DNA from: Christiangramia gaetbulicola
GTDB taxonomy: Bacteria; Bacteroidota; Bacteroidia; Flavobacteriales; Flavobacteriaceae
Reading direction: 5' to 3'
DNA length: 64,000 bases
Assembly: GCF_003054225.1 (NCBI RefSeq)
Contig: NZ_QBKQ01000002.1
Location: forward strand, 434,001-498,000
Shown here: in pieces, positions 43,372-52,510 of the stretch
Position numbering within the stretch: the first letter of the stretch is position 1
How the letters are laid out: each line of letters begins with the position of its first letter
The notes under the pieces: model-generated
Told to the model about the DNA's origin: nothing
What the model saw: the letters and a program-made list of their open reading frames with translations, nothing else
The model's database searches: none
Program-made: the position numbers and the translations under genes

Positions 43372-44322
43372 ATGAAGAAAAAACAACTTGGAAAAACTGA
43401 ACTTTATAGCTCTCCGCTAATTTTTGGAGGCAACGTTTTCGGATGGACCGTGAATGAAAAAGATTCTTTTGATTTACTTGATGAGATCCTAGGTATGGGC
43501 ATAAATGATATAGATACGGCAGATGTTTATTCCCGTTGGGCCGATGGTAACTCTGGCGGAGAATCGGAGACCATAATAGGAAAATATTTTCAGCAAAGAG
43601 GAGATCGTGATAAATACATCATCGCCACCAAAGTTGGCTCAAGTATGAAGCCAGATGGTGATAAGGATATCTCAAAAGATCATATCATGAAAGCGGTAGA
43701 AGATAGCCTGAAAAGACTTAAAACCGATTATATCGATCTTTACTACACACATTGGGATGATGAGAAAACTCCTGTAGAAGAAACGCTAGGAGCTTACCAG
43801 CAGCTTATTAAAGAGGGAAAAGTGAGATATATAGGAGCTTCAAATTTATCTGAAGACAGATTGAAAGCATCCTTGCAGGCTTCAAAAGAAGAAGGATTAC
43901 CTAAATACGAGGTTTTCCAACCGGAATACAGCCTGGTGCAAAGAGATAAGTTCGAAAACGGTATCAGAGATATTTGTATGGATAACAACCTGGGAGTCGC
44001 CAGCTATTTCTCTCTAGCCAGCGGTTTTCTTACCGGGAAATACAGTTCTGTCGAAGATGTAAAAGGCAGCAGCAGGGAAATGTTCCTGAAAGATTATTTT
44101 GATGAGAGAGGAAAAAAGATCCTTAAGGCTTTAAAGGATATTTCAGATCACCGGAATATTTCGCAAGCTGGGATCGCTCTAAGATGGATCATGCAGAGAC
44201 CAGGAATTACTGCGCCAATCGCCAGCGTAACCAAATCCAAGCATCTCAAGTCTTTCAAGGAAGCTATGGAGAATGAGCTAAGCAAAGAAGAAATGGAAAA
44301 TCTTAACCAGGCAAGCAGTTAA
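43372..44322 (+). CDS. Aldo/keto reductase
   Basis: This 316-residue NADPH-dependent reductase has the catalytic tetrad in DIDTADVYSRWA (Asp and Tyr near residues 58-64), TKVGSS (Lys near 84) and YTHWDDEKTP (His near 125). The cofactor-binding PGITAPIASVTKSKHLKSF near residue 280 is also present. It belongs to the broad YajO/Tas-like group. The substrate is unknown; quinones and aldehydes are common for the group. It is convergent with the next gene and shares a terminator with it. Confidence 0.92.
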   Translation: MKKKQLGKTELYSSPLIFGGNVFGWTVNEKDSFDLLDEILGMGINDIDTADVYSRWADGNSGGESETIIGKYFQQRGDRDKYIIATKVGSSMKPDGDKDISKDHIMKAVEDSLKRLKTDYIDLYYTHWDDEKTPVEETLGAYQQLIKEGKVRYIGASNLSEDRLKASLQASKEEGLPKYEVFQPEYSLVQRDKFENGIRDICMDNNLGVASYFSLASGFLTGKYSSVEDVKGSSREMFLKDYFDERGKKILKALKDISDHRNISQAGIALRWIMQRPGITAPIASVTKSKHLKSFKEAMENELSKEEMENLNQASS

Positions 44323-44324
44323 AA

Positions 44325-44354
44325 GAAAAGCCTCCAGGTGGAGGCTCTCTTGTT
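44325..44354. terminator. Bidirectional terminator
   Basis: GCCTCCA (44330-44336), GG loop, TGGAGGC (44339-44345), flanked by A-rich and T-rich runs, between the reductase gene (+) and the DUF6515 gene (-). Confidence 0.8.
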
Positions 44355-45416
44355 TTATGATTCTTCCTTGACCTCTACAACTTCATACATATTCTTACCG
44401 TCTACCTGAACAGGTTGATAATAGGTTTCACCATACTTTACAAAAGTCTGGTCACCAACTCTCACCTCCTCTGCTCCTTCCGGTAAGTTAGGAACAATGG
44501 TACCGGCCGTGGGAGGTACAACTTTGTACATTTCCCCGTCTTTTTCATAATAAGTGCCTCCGTAATAATAATTATTAGTGGTTTCATTTACCTCGACGGT
44601 CTGAGAACCTTCTGGTAACTTTTTGATCTCAGCACCAACGGGTGCCTGAACAACCCTGTATCCATCATCTTCTTCTATATAATACACTCCCTGGTCATAA
44701 TGATAGCGCTGATTCTCAATACTAATAATTATGGCCGTGGTAGCCAGACTGGTAACAAAATACCCCCATGGATGCCAGTAAGGTCCCCAGTAAAATGGAC
44801 GGAAAGGATGATAATAATAAGGTCTGAAAGCATAGAATCCAAAGCCCCCAAAAATATAGGGAGGTCTAACATATATTCTGCCACTACTGCGTACCCTGGT
44901 ATTCCTGATATTGATATCCCTGCTATTATCAATATTTATATTAACGTTATTTTTTCCCTTATCAATATTGATATTATTTCTGTCTCCCGGATTTCTGTTT
45001 CCAGGATTCCTGTCACCCGGGTTTCGATCACCTGAATTTCTATCACTTGGATTTCTATCACCAGGTCGATCTCTATTCACCGTTTCCCTACCGGTTGCTG
45101 GTCTGGTGGTAGGTGGTTTCTTAATCTCAGATCTATCCAGTTTACGATCCCTGGAAACATCTCTGGATGGCATTTTAGTGTTCTTGGTTTTTACTGCCCC
45201 ACCATTAATAGAACGGTTGGTAGGTCGGGACATATTCCTTGTATTTACATTTCTGCTAGGTCTTGAAGGAGCAGGTCTTGCTGCGGGCCTGGACATTTGT
45301 GGTCTACCTCCCCTATTTATTCTCTGCGCCTCAATATTCTGAAAAGGAACTATAAATAAGAAAAGTGAAAATACTAGGAAGATATAGGGAAACCGGGTAT
45401 ATGCTGGAGTTTTCAT
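44355..45416 (-). CDS. DUF6515 secreted protein with Arg-Asn-Pro-Gly-Asp repeats
   Basis: This 353-residue protein has an N-terminal signal segment (about 1-30), a long basic low-complexity region (about 30-170) rich in Arg, Pro and Asn with six-residue repeats of the GDRNPx type, a segment of NxINIDxx repeats, then a membrane-like Tyr/Pro/Phe-rich patch (PYYYHPFRPFYWGPYWHPWG) and a C-terminal DUF6515 region with three repeats of YY-x-GxxYY and LPEG. This domain is found in many proteobacterial and Bacteroidota surface proteins. It is probably secreted or surface-exposed; function unknown. Confidence 0.8.
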   Translation of the reverse strand: MKTPAYTRFPYIFLVFSLFLFIVPFQNIEAQRINRGGRPQMSRPAARPAPSRPSRNVNTRNMSRPTNRSINGGAVKTKNTKMPSRDVSRDRKLDRSEIKKPPTTRPATGRETVNRDRPGDRNPSDRNSGDRNPGDRNPGNRNPGDRNNINIDKGKNNVNINIDNSRDINIRNTRVRSSGRIYVRPPYIFGGFGFYAFRPYYYHPFRPFYWGPYWHPWGYFVTSLATTAIIISIENQRYHYDQGVYYIEEDDGYRVVQAPVGAEIKKLPEGSQTVEVNETTNNYYYGGTYYEKDGEMYKVVPPTAGTIVPNLPEGAEEVRVGDQTFVKYGETYYQPVQVDGKNMYEVVEVKEES

Positions 45417-45446
45417 TCTAAAAGAAATTTAATTCAGAAAATCATT

Positions 45447-46178
45447 TTAAAAGCTTTTAGTGGCCATTATAGCAATGTTCTTCGCCTTTGGTGGCGGTTC
45501 AAAAGAAAACATATCTTCCGGCAGGTCTGGATTGATCTCCCAGTTGGTGAAGTTCACTTCATATTGTTTATTCATATCATCTTTATGAATGATGAGGAAT
45601 CTTTCAGGAAGAAAAAAAGCATTGTTAGCTATCCATAACTGCAGATTGGTGCTTTCGTTCACCGCCATGATATGAAAACATTTTACCCCATCCACTTCCT
45701 TTTCACCCAGGTATTCTATGTGCGGAAAATTTTCTAAAATAATATCCACGAAACCTGGAAAGAAAATATCAGCTGCCGGAAATTCAATAGCAAAGGTCCT
45801 ATTGATACTATCCATCATGGTAACAATATCTGACGGTGCATCGATTACAGAATAGTTATTCTCATCAAAAGAATAATAGACGATCGTTTCTCCATTATAC
45901 CAGTAGCCTTTATGGCCGGTGGAACCATTCACCTGCACATGCATCTTATCTGGCCCAACCATATAAACTTCGTTTTTTGAATATTCCTTAACCAGCCCAA
46001 ACTTACTCTTCGACACATCCTGGGAAATATTCGCGGTAAAACTAACCGAGCCCAGACTACCGATAAATTCGGCCATTCTATCGAGAACTCTTACCCCGGT
46101 GGTATCCAAACTTTCATTGCCCTGTGCGTTTAAAATAAAACCACTTAGAAGGGCGAATATCGCTAAAGACTTTTTCAT
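45447..46178 (-). CDS. DUF2092 family secreted protein
   Basis: This 243-residue protein has a signal peptide (1-18, ending LNAQ). The rest matches DUF2092, a LolA-like half-barrel family: SVSFTANISQDVSKSKFGLV, YMVGPDKMHVQVNGSTGHKG, WYNGETIVYYSFDENNYSVI and the C-terminal NFTNWEINPDLPEDMFSFEP. DUF2092 proteins are thought to be periplasmic; ligand unknown. It lies directly upstream of the DUF6515 gene (30 bases), on the same strand, a pairing I recall from other genomes but cannot verify here. Confidence 0.85.
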   Translation of the reverse strand: MKKSLAIFALLSGFILNAQGNESLDTTGVRVLDRMAEFIGSLGSVSFTANISQDVSKSKFGLVKEYSKNEVYMVGPDKMHVQVNGSTGHKGYWYNGETIVYYSFDENNYSVIDAPSDIVTMMDSINRTFAIEFPAADIFFPGFVDIILENFPHIEYLGEKEVDGVKCFHIMAVNESTNLQLWIANNAFFLPERFLIIHKDDMNKQYEVNFTNWEINPDLPEDMFSFEPPPKAKNIAIMATKSF

Positions 46179-46365
46179 AGAATTTGTATTAGATCTTCTT
46201 CAAAAAAATTTCAACTATAAAATTGTGGATATTCTCCAATCAGGAAAGCTCTATCCAAATCTGGATTAAACCGCTAATTTTTCTTGAAATATCACTCTAA
46301 CGCCTTCAGTAAGGGCATAAAATAATAGTTGACCATATAAATATAAACAACTAATTATTAAGCTT

Positions 46366-46962
46366 TTACATTTTTTCTAATTCCTGGTATTCTTTAACAC
46401 TTAGGCCTTTACCAAAACTCACTAAAAGTTTCATCGCTTCCTGTCTTGGAATATGTTTGTAAATACATTCTGCTTCCGGTACCAGGATCACCTCACCATT
46501 GCTTATTTCTGGAGCATCTGGAATGAAAATACTTAGAATACCATTTTCACTTTTAAATGTTATAAAAGCGATATGGAAAGATTTATCCCTCTTAAGCAAA
46601 ATAGAAATCCAATTATCGCCTGAGTCATCTTCTTCGCTAAAGAATCTGAATTTCAACCTTCTTAACGATGGAAAAAGAGTATATACGGCATCTTCGAAGG
46701 TTGAATTCCATTTTTTAAGCAGTCCTAAATGGATTAAATAACCACTGATAAAACATATGATTAGAATAAATAGAATCCCTAAAAGACCTATAGTTGCTGT
46801 ACCAAAAATGGTGTCTATTCCCAGAAAGTCGGCAATTTTTCGAACCACCGGACCTACAAGATGAAGCGCCTTTAAAATTACTGCGATGAGGATGACTATA
46901 GGAAAAAGGAAAAGTATTCCTCCTAGGATTAAAGTTCTTACAGGATTCTTAAAAGCTGACAT
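46366..46962 (-). CDS. DUF502-like membrane protein
   Basis: This 198-residue protein has two N-terminal membrane segments (about residues 11-35 and 57-80), then a soluble domain with FITFKSENGILSIFIPDAPE and SNGEVILVPEAECIYKHIPR, the pattern of the DUF502/COG2928 family. Related proteins have been linked to chloride or transport functions without proof. It is monocistronic, with no close neighbour on its strand. Confidence 0.75.
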   Translation of the reverse strand: MSAFKNPVRTLILGGILFLFPIVILIAVILKALHLVGPVVRKIADFLGIDTIFGTATIGLLGILFILIICFISGYLIHLGLLKKWNSTFEDAVYTLFPSLRRLKFRFFSEEDDSGDNWISILLKRDKSFHIAFITFKSENGILSIFIPDAPEISNGEVILVPEAECIYKHIPRQEAMKLLVSFGKGLSVKEYQELEKM

Positions 46963-47049
46963 GTTCTGATGCTATCAATTATCCTATTAATATAAATCAA
47001 ATAATTGATTTTCAGAACACAACGTATTTCCTTAAATCGAATAAAAAAG

Positions 47050-47088
47050 AAAAAGCCCTCATCAAAAAGGATTGATGAGGGCTTCTTT
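47050..47088. terminator. Rho-independent terminator after hisS
   Basis: AAGCCCTCATCAA (47053-47065) and TTGATGAGGGCTT (47072-47084), a 13-bp stem with a 6-base loop. It follows the hisS end on the minus strand, with a T-rich run on that side. Confidence 0.9.
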
Positions 47089-47105
47089 AATAATTAAATT
47101 GAATT

Positions 47106-48479
47106 CTAATTCTGAAGCTTTTCCTTTAAACCTTCAAGATCTAAACTTGACTGTTCACCAGACTTCATATGTTTAAGAGTGAATTTCCCATCTTGCATTT
47201 CTTCTTCCCCTGCAAGTACGGTGAATGGAATATTCCTTTTATCTGCATACTTCATTTGCTTGCCCATTTTTGCTGAATCTGGATAAAGCTCTGCGGTTAC
47301 ATTTTCAGCTCTAAGTTTCCTAACTGCTTTCATGGCATAAAGAGCTTCTTTATCTCCGAAATTGATAAAAAGTACTTTAGTATTTTGAGTCACGGTTTCT
47401 GGGAAAAGTCCAAGCTCTTCAAGCACCAGGTAGATCCTATCCAAACCAAAAGAGATCCCAATCCCGCTCATATTCTTTAATCCGAAAATCCCGGTAAGAT
47501 CATCATAACGGCCTCCTCCACCAATAGATCCCATCTTTACTTTTTCTGGTGCGCCAACTTCAAATATCGCTCCCGTATAGTAGTTAAGTCCACGGGCAAG
47601 GGTAACATCCAGGTCTAATTTTGCAGTTTTCAGTGGCATTTCTTCGATCGCATTCTGAATGAACTGCAATTCCTCGATACCCTTCTGGCCATTTTCTGAA
47701 CCTTCTAAAATAGATCTTAGACCCTCTATCTTTTCAGCGAAACTTCCGGAAAGATTAAAGATAGGCTGTATCTTTTCCAGCGCTTCTTCAGAAATACCTT
47801 TTTCACGCATCTCCTTTTTCACTCCCTCCTCGCCTATTTTGTCCAATTTATCCAAGGCTACCGTAAAATCGATAAGTTTATCCTGCTCCTCTATGACTTC
47901 GGCAAAACCTGAAAGCACCTTTCTATTATTGATCTTAATTGTCACTCCCTCCAATCCTAGCTTATTGAAAACCGAATCGTATAATTGTACAAATTCAACT
48001 TCCTGCCAGAGACTATTACTCCCTACAACATCAGCATCACACTGGTAGAATTCTCTGAACCTTCCTTTTTGTGGACGATCTGCTCTCCAAACAGGTTGGA
48101 TCTGATATCTTTTAAAAGGGAATTCGATCTCATTTTGATGTTGCACCACGTAACGGGCAAAAGGCACGGTAAGGTCGTAACGCAAGGCCTTCTCACTTAT
48201 AGAAGAAGTAAGGCCTGTACTGTCTTTTTCCTGAAGCGCCTTTTCATCGGCTTTTTTAAGAAAATCTCCTGAATTCAGGATCTTAAAGATCAGGCGGTCA
48301 CCTTCATCACCATATTTCCCCATCAGGGTCGAGGAATTCTCGAAACTTGGAGTTTCTATTGGCTGAAATCCGAATCTTTTGAATTCAGACTGAATAGTTT
48401 CGAAAATATAATTTCTCTTTGCGACTTCTTCCGGTGAAAAATCCCTGGTACCTTTTGGTATTGATGGTTTTTGTGCCAT
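47106..48479 (-). CDS. hisS: Histidyl-tRNA synthetase
   Basis: This 457-residue class II synthetase charges tRNA-His. It has motif 1-like [15 protein letters not shown], motif 2 [20 protein letters not shown], the His-binding [15 protein letters not shown] and motif 3 [15 protein letters not shown], with the C-terminal anticodon domain (about 370-457). Length is normal for Bacteroidota. A likely promoter lies 36 to 65 bases upstream. Confidence 0.97.
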   Translation of the reverse strand: MAQKPSIPKGTRDFSPEEVAKRNYIFETIQSEFKRFGFQPIETPSFENSSTLMGKYGDEGDRLIFKILNSGDFLKKADEKALQEKDSTGLTSSISEKALRYDLTVPFARYVVQHQNEIEFPFKRYQIQPVWRADRPQKGRFREFYQCDADVVGSNSLWQEVEFVQLYDSVFNKLGLEGVTIKINNRKVLSGFAEVIEEQDKLIDFTVALDKLDKIGEEGVKKEMREKGISEEALEKIQPIFNLSGSFAEKIEGLRSILEGSENGQKGIEELQFIQNAIEEMPLKTAKLDLDVTLARGLNYYTGAIFEVGAPEKVKMGSIGGGGRYDDLTGIFGLKNMSGIGISFGLDRIYLVLEELGLFPETVTQNTKVLFINFGDKEALYAMKAVRKLRAENVTAELYPDSAKMGKQMKYADKRNIPFTVLAGEEEMQDGKFTLKHMKSGEQSSLDLEGLKEKLQN

Positions 48480-48514
48480 GATCTGTTTTGAGCTGAATTT
48501 GCTATTAAGGATTG

Positions 48515-48544
48515 CAAATATCTTAATTTTTAAGCGAACCCAAA
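48515..48544 (-). promoter_or_regulatory. Candidate promoter for hisS
   Basis: On the minus strand TTTG (48544-48541), 18 bases, GATATTTG (48522-48515). The -7 element has one mismatch. It is divergent with the gene at 48614. Confidence 0.5.
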
Positions 48545-48613
48545 CAAATTTGAAATTTTAAGTAACAAAGTCCTAATTTTATAGTCTAACCGGTAAGCCA
48601 GAAAATTCAACCC

Positions 48614-49852
48614 ATGTTTTCACTCTTTCGGGAAAATATAAGGATAGCCCTTAATTCCATAAAAAACCAATCCCTCAGGACCATCCTTACGGTCCTTATC
48701 ATAGCAATTGGGATAACTGCGCTTGTAGGCATCTTAAGTGCCGTAGCAGCTCTTGAAAACACGATCAGCAAGGATTTCGCTTCCATGGGATCGAACACCT
48801 TCAATCTACAACGCTACGAATTCAGAACACAGAGTTTTGGGAACGAAGAAAGAAAGGTGAATCCTATCATAAGTTATCGTGAGGTTAAAGAATTCGAAGA
48901 GAATTTTGAATATCCCTTTACCGAAACAGCCATATCTTTCACCGGAACCTCTTCCGCAGAGATAAAATATGAAAATGAGAAGACAGACCCCGAAATATCG
49001 GTTCTAGGAGTTAACGAATATTATCTTCAAAATACCGGCCTGGAAGTAGAAGACGGCCGTGAATTCAACGTTTTTGATATCGACAACAATAACAACGTGG
49101 CCGTTATCGGTTCAGATTTTAAAGATGGAATATTTAAGGGATATGATCCTGTAAACAGAACCATTAGTATTCGTGGAGCTAAGTTTAAAGTAATAGGTGT
49201 ACTGGAGTCTAAGGGAAGTACTTTTGGAAACAACCAGGATCTGCGTGTATTTATTCCTATACAGCATGCGCGTTCTATATTCTCACAGCCAAATATCAAT
49301 TACAGTCTTAGCGTAAAAGTAGAAGATAAAGAAATGCTTGAGGCTGCCATGGATGAAGCCATCATTACCTTCAGAAATATTCGCGGATTAAACCCGAGGG
49401 AAGAGAACAATTTCGGCCTGGAACGAAGTGATGATCTTATCAATAGAATACTATCTATTACCGGCGCGCTTAATGTTGCCGCCTGGATCATTTCTATTAT
49501 TACGATTTTCGGTTCTTCGATCGCTTTAATGAATATCATGCTGGTAACCGTAACCGAAAGAACGCGGGAAATCGGAGTTCGAAAGGCACTTGGCGCAAAG
49601 AAAAACACCATTGCAACGCAATTCTTCCTGGAAACCCTGGTAATAGGCCAGATTGGCGGATTGCTGGGAATTCTTCTGGGAATAGGAATTGGTTACGCTG
49701 TAGCCAGTTCGCTTGATTTTGCATTTACCACTCCATGGAAAGCCATGTTATGGGCAACAGGAATCACTATCCTGGTGGCAATACTTGCAGGAAGCTATCC
49801 GGCAGCAAAGGCAGCTAAACAGGATCCAATTGAATCCCTGAGATACGAATAA
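48614..49852 (+). CDS. MacB-like ABC transporter permease
   Basis: This 412-residue permease has an N-terminal membrane helix (about residues 20-43), a large periplasmic MacB_PCD domain (about 44-270), then FtsX-type membrane helices near 285-315, 335-370 and 375-400, with TVTERTREIGVRKALGAKKN, the coupling region typical of MacB. No ATPase is adjacent, so it must pair with one elsewhere; the LolD-like ATPase at 17065 is one candidate. Export or lipoprotein-related function is inferred from the family. Confidence 0.9.
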   Translation: MFSLFRENIRIALNSIKNQSLRTILTVLIIAIGITALVGILSAVAALENTISKDFASMGSNTFNLQRYEFRTQSFGNEERKVNPIISYREVKEFEENFEYPFTETAISFTGTSSAEIKYENEKTDPEISVLGVNEYYLQNTGLEVEDGREFNVFDIDNNNNVAVIGSDFKDGIFKGYDPVNRTISIRGAKFKVIGVLESKGSTFGNNQDLRVFIPIQHARSIFSQPNINYSLSVKVEDKEMLEAAMDEAIITFRNIRGLNPREENNFGLERSDDLINRILSITGALNVAAWIISIITIFGSSIALMNIMLVTVTERTREIGVRKALGAKKNTIATQFFLETLVIGQIGGLLGILLGIGIGYAVASSLDFAFTTPWKAMLWATGITILVAILAGSYPAAKAAKQDPIESLRYE

Positions 49853-49856
49853 ATAA

Positions 49857-50330
49857 TTAGCCTTCTACTATATTCTTGAAATAGCCATAAAGATCACCCT
49901 GGGTGATATTGGCTCCCTGCTTGATAAGCGCGAAAATATCCTTATTCCTGTCGTCGCTAATAGCTCTTGTTGAAGTGTAAATAGTTACGGTATCGTCCAG
50001 TAAGTTGGTTTGCAGCCATTGATACCCTTCACGAGTAGTAATATCTATCGCTTCATTCTCAACTTTAACAGCTATAAGCTCGATCGTCGCGGTTGTGATA
50101 TGAAACAGGAAGATCTGGTTTGGTGAGAAATGTTCCAGATACTCTACCTTATTCAAAACACCTTCCCAGATAAGATCGCTGAAAATATCCAGTTCTTCTT
50201 CGGCAGCTTCAGGTTTATCTTTTTTGATCTGCTCCCATTCATCTGCAGTAATAGATTGTGTAGCCAGGAAATTGATGAATTCCTGATGCATCTCTTCAAA
50301 CTGTTCCTTTGTTAATCTTGCGTATTTCAT
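49857..50330 (-). CDS. DUF6495 family protein
   Basis: This 157-residue protein begins KYARLTKEQFEEMHQEFINF, the hallmark of a flavobacterial family (DUF6495). The C-terminal part ends SDDRNKDIFALIKQGANITQ. It has no signal peptide or membrane segment and is rich in acidic residues. Function is unknown. It is convergent with the permease gene, 4 bases apart, and has a 7-bp hairpin TCCCGAA/TTCGGGA (50360-50377) in its leader. Confidence 0.8.
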   Translation of the reverse strand: MKYARLTKEQFEEMHQEFINFLATQSITADEWEQIKKDKPEAAEEELDIFSDLIWEGVLNKVEYLEHFSPNQIFLFHITTATIELIAVKVENEAIDITTREGYQWLQTNLLDDTVTIYTSTRAISDDRNKDIFALIKQGANITQGDLYGYFKNIVEG

Positions 50331-50359
50331 AAGGGTTATTTCGAATAATTTTAATAAGA

Positions 50360-50377
50360 TCCCGAAATTCTTCGGGA
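50360..50377. repeat. 7-bp hairpin upstream of the DUF6495 gene
   Basis: TCCCGAA, 4-base loop, TTCGGGA. It sits 30 bases before the ATG at 50330 on the minus strand. No T-run follows in either direction, so it is not a normal terminator. Confidence 0.5.
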
Positions 50378-50428
50378 CTAGTTCAACTAAGAATTTTGCC
50401 CAAAATCAAAATTCAGTTTCACTAAAAA

Positions 50429-50464
50429 AGAAAAGCCCACTCATAAATGAGCAGGCTTTTTTCT
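50429..50464 (-). terminator. Terminator after rplI
   Basis: On the minus strand AGCCTGCTCAT pairs with ATGAGTGGGCT, 11 bp including two G-T pairs, followed by TTTTCTTTTTT. Confidence 0.85.
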
Positions 50465-50478
50465 ATAAGTAAAATAAA

Positions 50479-50928
50479 TTAAGCTTCACCTACCACGTCA
50501 AAGGTAAAGTTAGAAACTACCTCACGGTGAAAACGCAAAGTTGCTTCGTACTGTCCTAAACGCTTGATGTTACCACCGGCGATGTTAATGTATTTCTTTT
50601 CGATCTCTACACCTTCTTTAGCAAGAGCATCAGCTAAATCACCATTAGTGATAGAACCGAATAACTTATCACCTGCTCCTGCTTTCGCAGTCATCTTAAT
50701 TTCTAGGTTGTTAAGTTTTTCAGCTTGTTTCTTAGCTTCGTCTATATGCTTTTGTTCTTTATAGGCGCGCTGCTTCAAAGTTTCTTGCAAAACTTTTCTT
50801 GCAGAAGGAGTTGCCAGTTCAGCATATCCTTGTGGAATAAGATAATTTCTACCGTAACCGTTCTTAACAGCTACAACATCATCTTTAAAACCTAAATTAT
50901 CTACGTCTTTTTTAAGTATCACTTCCAT
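50479..50928 (-). CDS. rplI: 50S ribosomal protein L9
   Basis: This 149-residue ribosomal protein has the L9 N-terminal domain (MEVILKKDVDNLGFKDDVVA, GYGRNYLIPQGYAELA), a long connecting helix and a C-terminal domain (KLFGSITNGDLADALAKEGV). It is the last gene of the rpsF-rpsR-rplI operon, 12 bases after rpsR. Confidence 0.97.
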   Translation of the reverse strand: MEVILKKDVDNLGFKDDVVAVKNGYGRNYLIPQGYAELATPSARKVLQETLKQRAYKEQKHIDEAKKQAEKLNNLEIKMTAKAGAGDKLFGSITNGDLADALAKEGVEIEKKYINIAGGNIKRLGQYEATLRFHREVVSNFTFDVVGEA

Positions 50929-50940
50929 AACTGCCTCTTT

Positions 50941-51240
50941 TTATTTTAATAAATCACCTACGTAAGGCATTAATGCTAAGTGACGAGCACGCTTAACGGC
51001 TGTAGCCACTTTTCTCTGAAACTTCAAAGAAGTACCTGTTAAACGACGAGGTAATAATTTCCCCTGTTCGTTTACAAAGCCCATTAAGAAATCAGGATCT
51101 TTGTAATCAACGTACTTAATACCAGATCTTTTGAATCTACAGTATTTTTTAGCTTTGGTTGTTTCTATATTAAGAGGAGTAAGATACCTGATCTCTCCGT
51201 CTTTTTTTCCTTTTGCTTGTTGTTCAATAGATGTTGCCAT
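50941..51240 (-). CDS. rpsR: 30S ribosomal protein S18
   Basis: This 99-residue protein has the S18 core [20 protein letters not shown] and [20 protein letters not shown], with a 20-residue N-terminal extension usual for Bacteroidota. It sits between rpsF and rplI, 2 bases after the rpsF stop. Confidence 0.97.
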   Translation of the reverse strand: MATSIEQQAKGKKDGEIRYLTPLNIETTKAKKYCRFKRSGIKYVDYKDPDFLMGFVNEQGKLLPRRLTGTSLKFQRKVATAVKRARHLALMPYVGDLLK

Positions 51241-51242
51241 GA

Positions 51243-51581
51243 TTACGCTTTTTCCTTGTTACGTTTTCTTCTTTTTTCAGCCCAAGCTACAGCATGCTTA
51301 TCTAACTTCACAGTTAAGTAACGCATCATACGCTCGTCTCTTCTGAATTCTAATTCTAATGGCTCGATAACTTCACCAGGAGCTTGAAATTCAAATAAGT
51401 GATAAAAACCACTTTTCTTGTGTTGGATTGCATAAGCCAGTTTTCTTAGGCCCCAATCTTCTTTAGCTACCATCTCAGCCCCTTTCGAAACAAGAAAATC
51501 TTCGTATTTCTTAACTGTCTCCTTTATCTGCTCATCAGATAAAACGGGATTCAAGATGAAAACAGTTTCATAATTGTTCAT
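51243..51581 (-). CDS. rpsF: 30S ribosomal protein S6
   Basis: This 112-residue protein has the S6 signature [20 protein letters not shown] and the [20 protein letters not shown] block, and a basic C-terminus. It is the first gene of the operon, with a consensus promoter upstream. Confidence 0.97.
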   Translation of the reverse strand: MNNYETVFILNPVLSDEQIKETVKKYEDFLVSKGAEMVAKEDWGLRKLAYAIQHKKSGFYHLFEFQAPGEVIEPLELEFRRDERMMRYLTVKLDKHAVAWAEKRRKRNKEKA

Positions 51582-51609
51582 ATAATTAATCTTTAAATTA
51601 AATCGGCTG

Positions 51610-51640
51610 CAAAAATATGATTTATATTCCTTATTTCAAA
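51610..51640 (-). promoter_or_regulatory. Consensus promoter of the rpsF operon
   Basis: On the minus strand TTTG (51640-51637), 19 bases, TATTTTTG (51617-51610), a full match. The leader to the ATG at 51581 is about 25 bases. Confidence 0.75.
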
Positions 51641-51720
51641 GCTTAATAATGAGGATAAAACACAAATTTTATCGATGTAAAAATATTTTACCTTGTATTT
51701 CTTATATTTAATGAGTAATA

Positions 51721-52455
51721 TTGTTAGTGACTAACCTATTAACCGTGGAAGAAGTACTACTCAAATGTGCCGTCGTTGATGATTCCAGCCTGCAAAGGCT
51801 ATCAATTGTTAAGTTGATAAAAGATCATCCTAATCTTAAACTCGTTGCCGAATATAATAATGCTATCGAAACCAAAAATGGTTTATTAGATACTGAAACA
51901 GATCTGATATTCCTGGATATCGAGATGCCTATACTTTCGGGATTCGAGCTTTTGGACAACCTTCCAAACAAACCTCAGATCATATTCGTTACTGGAAAAA
52001 CCAAATATGCCTTCAAGGCTTTCGATTATGATGCAGTAGATTACATCCACAAGCCGGTAACTAAAGACAGGTTCAATAACGCGGTAAATAAAGCGGTTAA
52101 CCTTTATAAGCTGAAACATCAAACAGCTGTGCCAGAAGATGATGATTTCATTTTCGTTAAGAGCAACCTAAAGAACAGAAAAGTATTCCTAAGTAAACTG
52201 AAGTATATTCAGGCTCTGGGTGATTATGTAAAGTTTGTGACTGAAAAAGATAATTTTGTGGTCCTTGCCACCATGAAATCTTTTGAAAAACAGCTTCCTA
52301 GCGAGCGGTTCCTCAGAACCCATAAATCTTATATTGTCAATCTTGACAAGATAGAGCGTTATAACAGCAAGAATATCGAGATCGACAAAGAGAAATTACC
52401 ACTTAGCCGCCATAAGAAGGCTAACCTGGTTGAAGCTCTTAGCGCCATACAATAG
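51721..52455 (+). CDS. LytTR-type response regulator
   Basis: This regulator of about 236-244 residues has a receiver domain (about 15-130, phospho-acceptor D66 in FLDIEMP, Lys in YIHKPV) and a C-terminal LytTR DNA-binding domain (about 145-244; FVKSNLKNRKVFLSKLKYIQ, RFLRTHKSYIVNLDKIERY). The start is uncertain: TTG at 51721 or GTG at 51745 (giving MEEVLLKC) are both possible; no ATG is in frame nearby. The cognate sensor kinase is not adjacent. A strong terminator follows. Confidence 0.9.
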   Translation: MLVTNLLTVEEVLLKCAVVDDSSLQRLSIVKLIKDHPNLKLVAEYNNAIETKNGLLDTETDLIFLDIEMPILSGFELLDNLPNKPQIIFVTGKTKYAFKAFDYDAVDYIHKPVTKDRFNNAVNKAVNLYKLKHQTAVPEDDDFIFVKSNLKNRKVFLSKLKYIQALGDYVKFVTEKDNFVVLATMKSFEKQLPSERFLRTHKSYIVNLDKIERYNSKNIEIDKEKLPLSRHKKANLVEALSAIQ

Positions 52456-52479
52456 AAATCAAATTACCTTATTATATAT

Positions 52480-52510
52480 AAAGCCACTTTTTTAAGTGGC
52501 TTTTTTTATT
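52480..52510 (+). terminator. Rho-independent terminator after the LytTR regulator
   Basis: AAAGCCACTT (52480-52489), 4-base loop, AAGTGGCTTT (52494-52503), then T-run. It also lies just beyond the priA end (minus strand). Confidence 0.88.

Noticed and set aside
44911-45342. Open frame antisense to the DUF6515 repeats
   Set aside because: It is the complement of the Arg/Asn/Pro repeats and gives a Leu/Pro/Phe-rich product without support.
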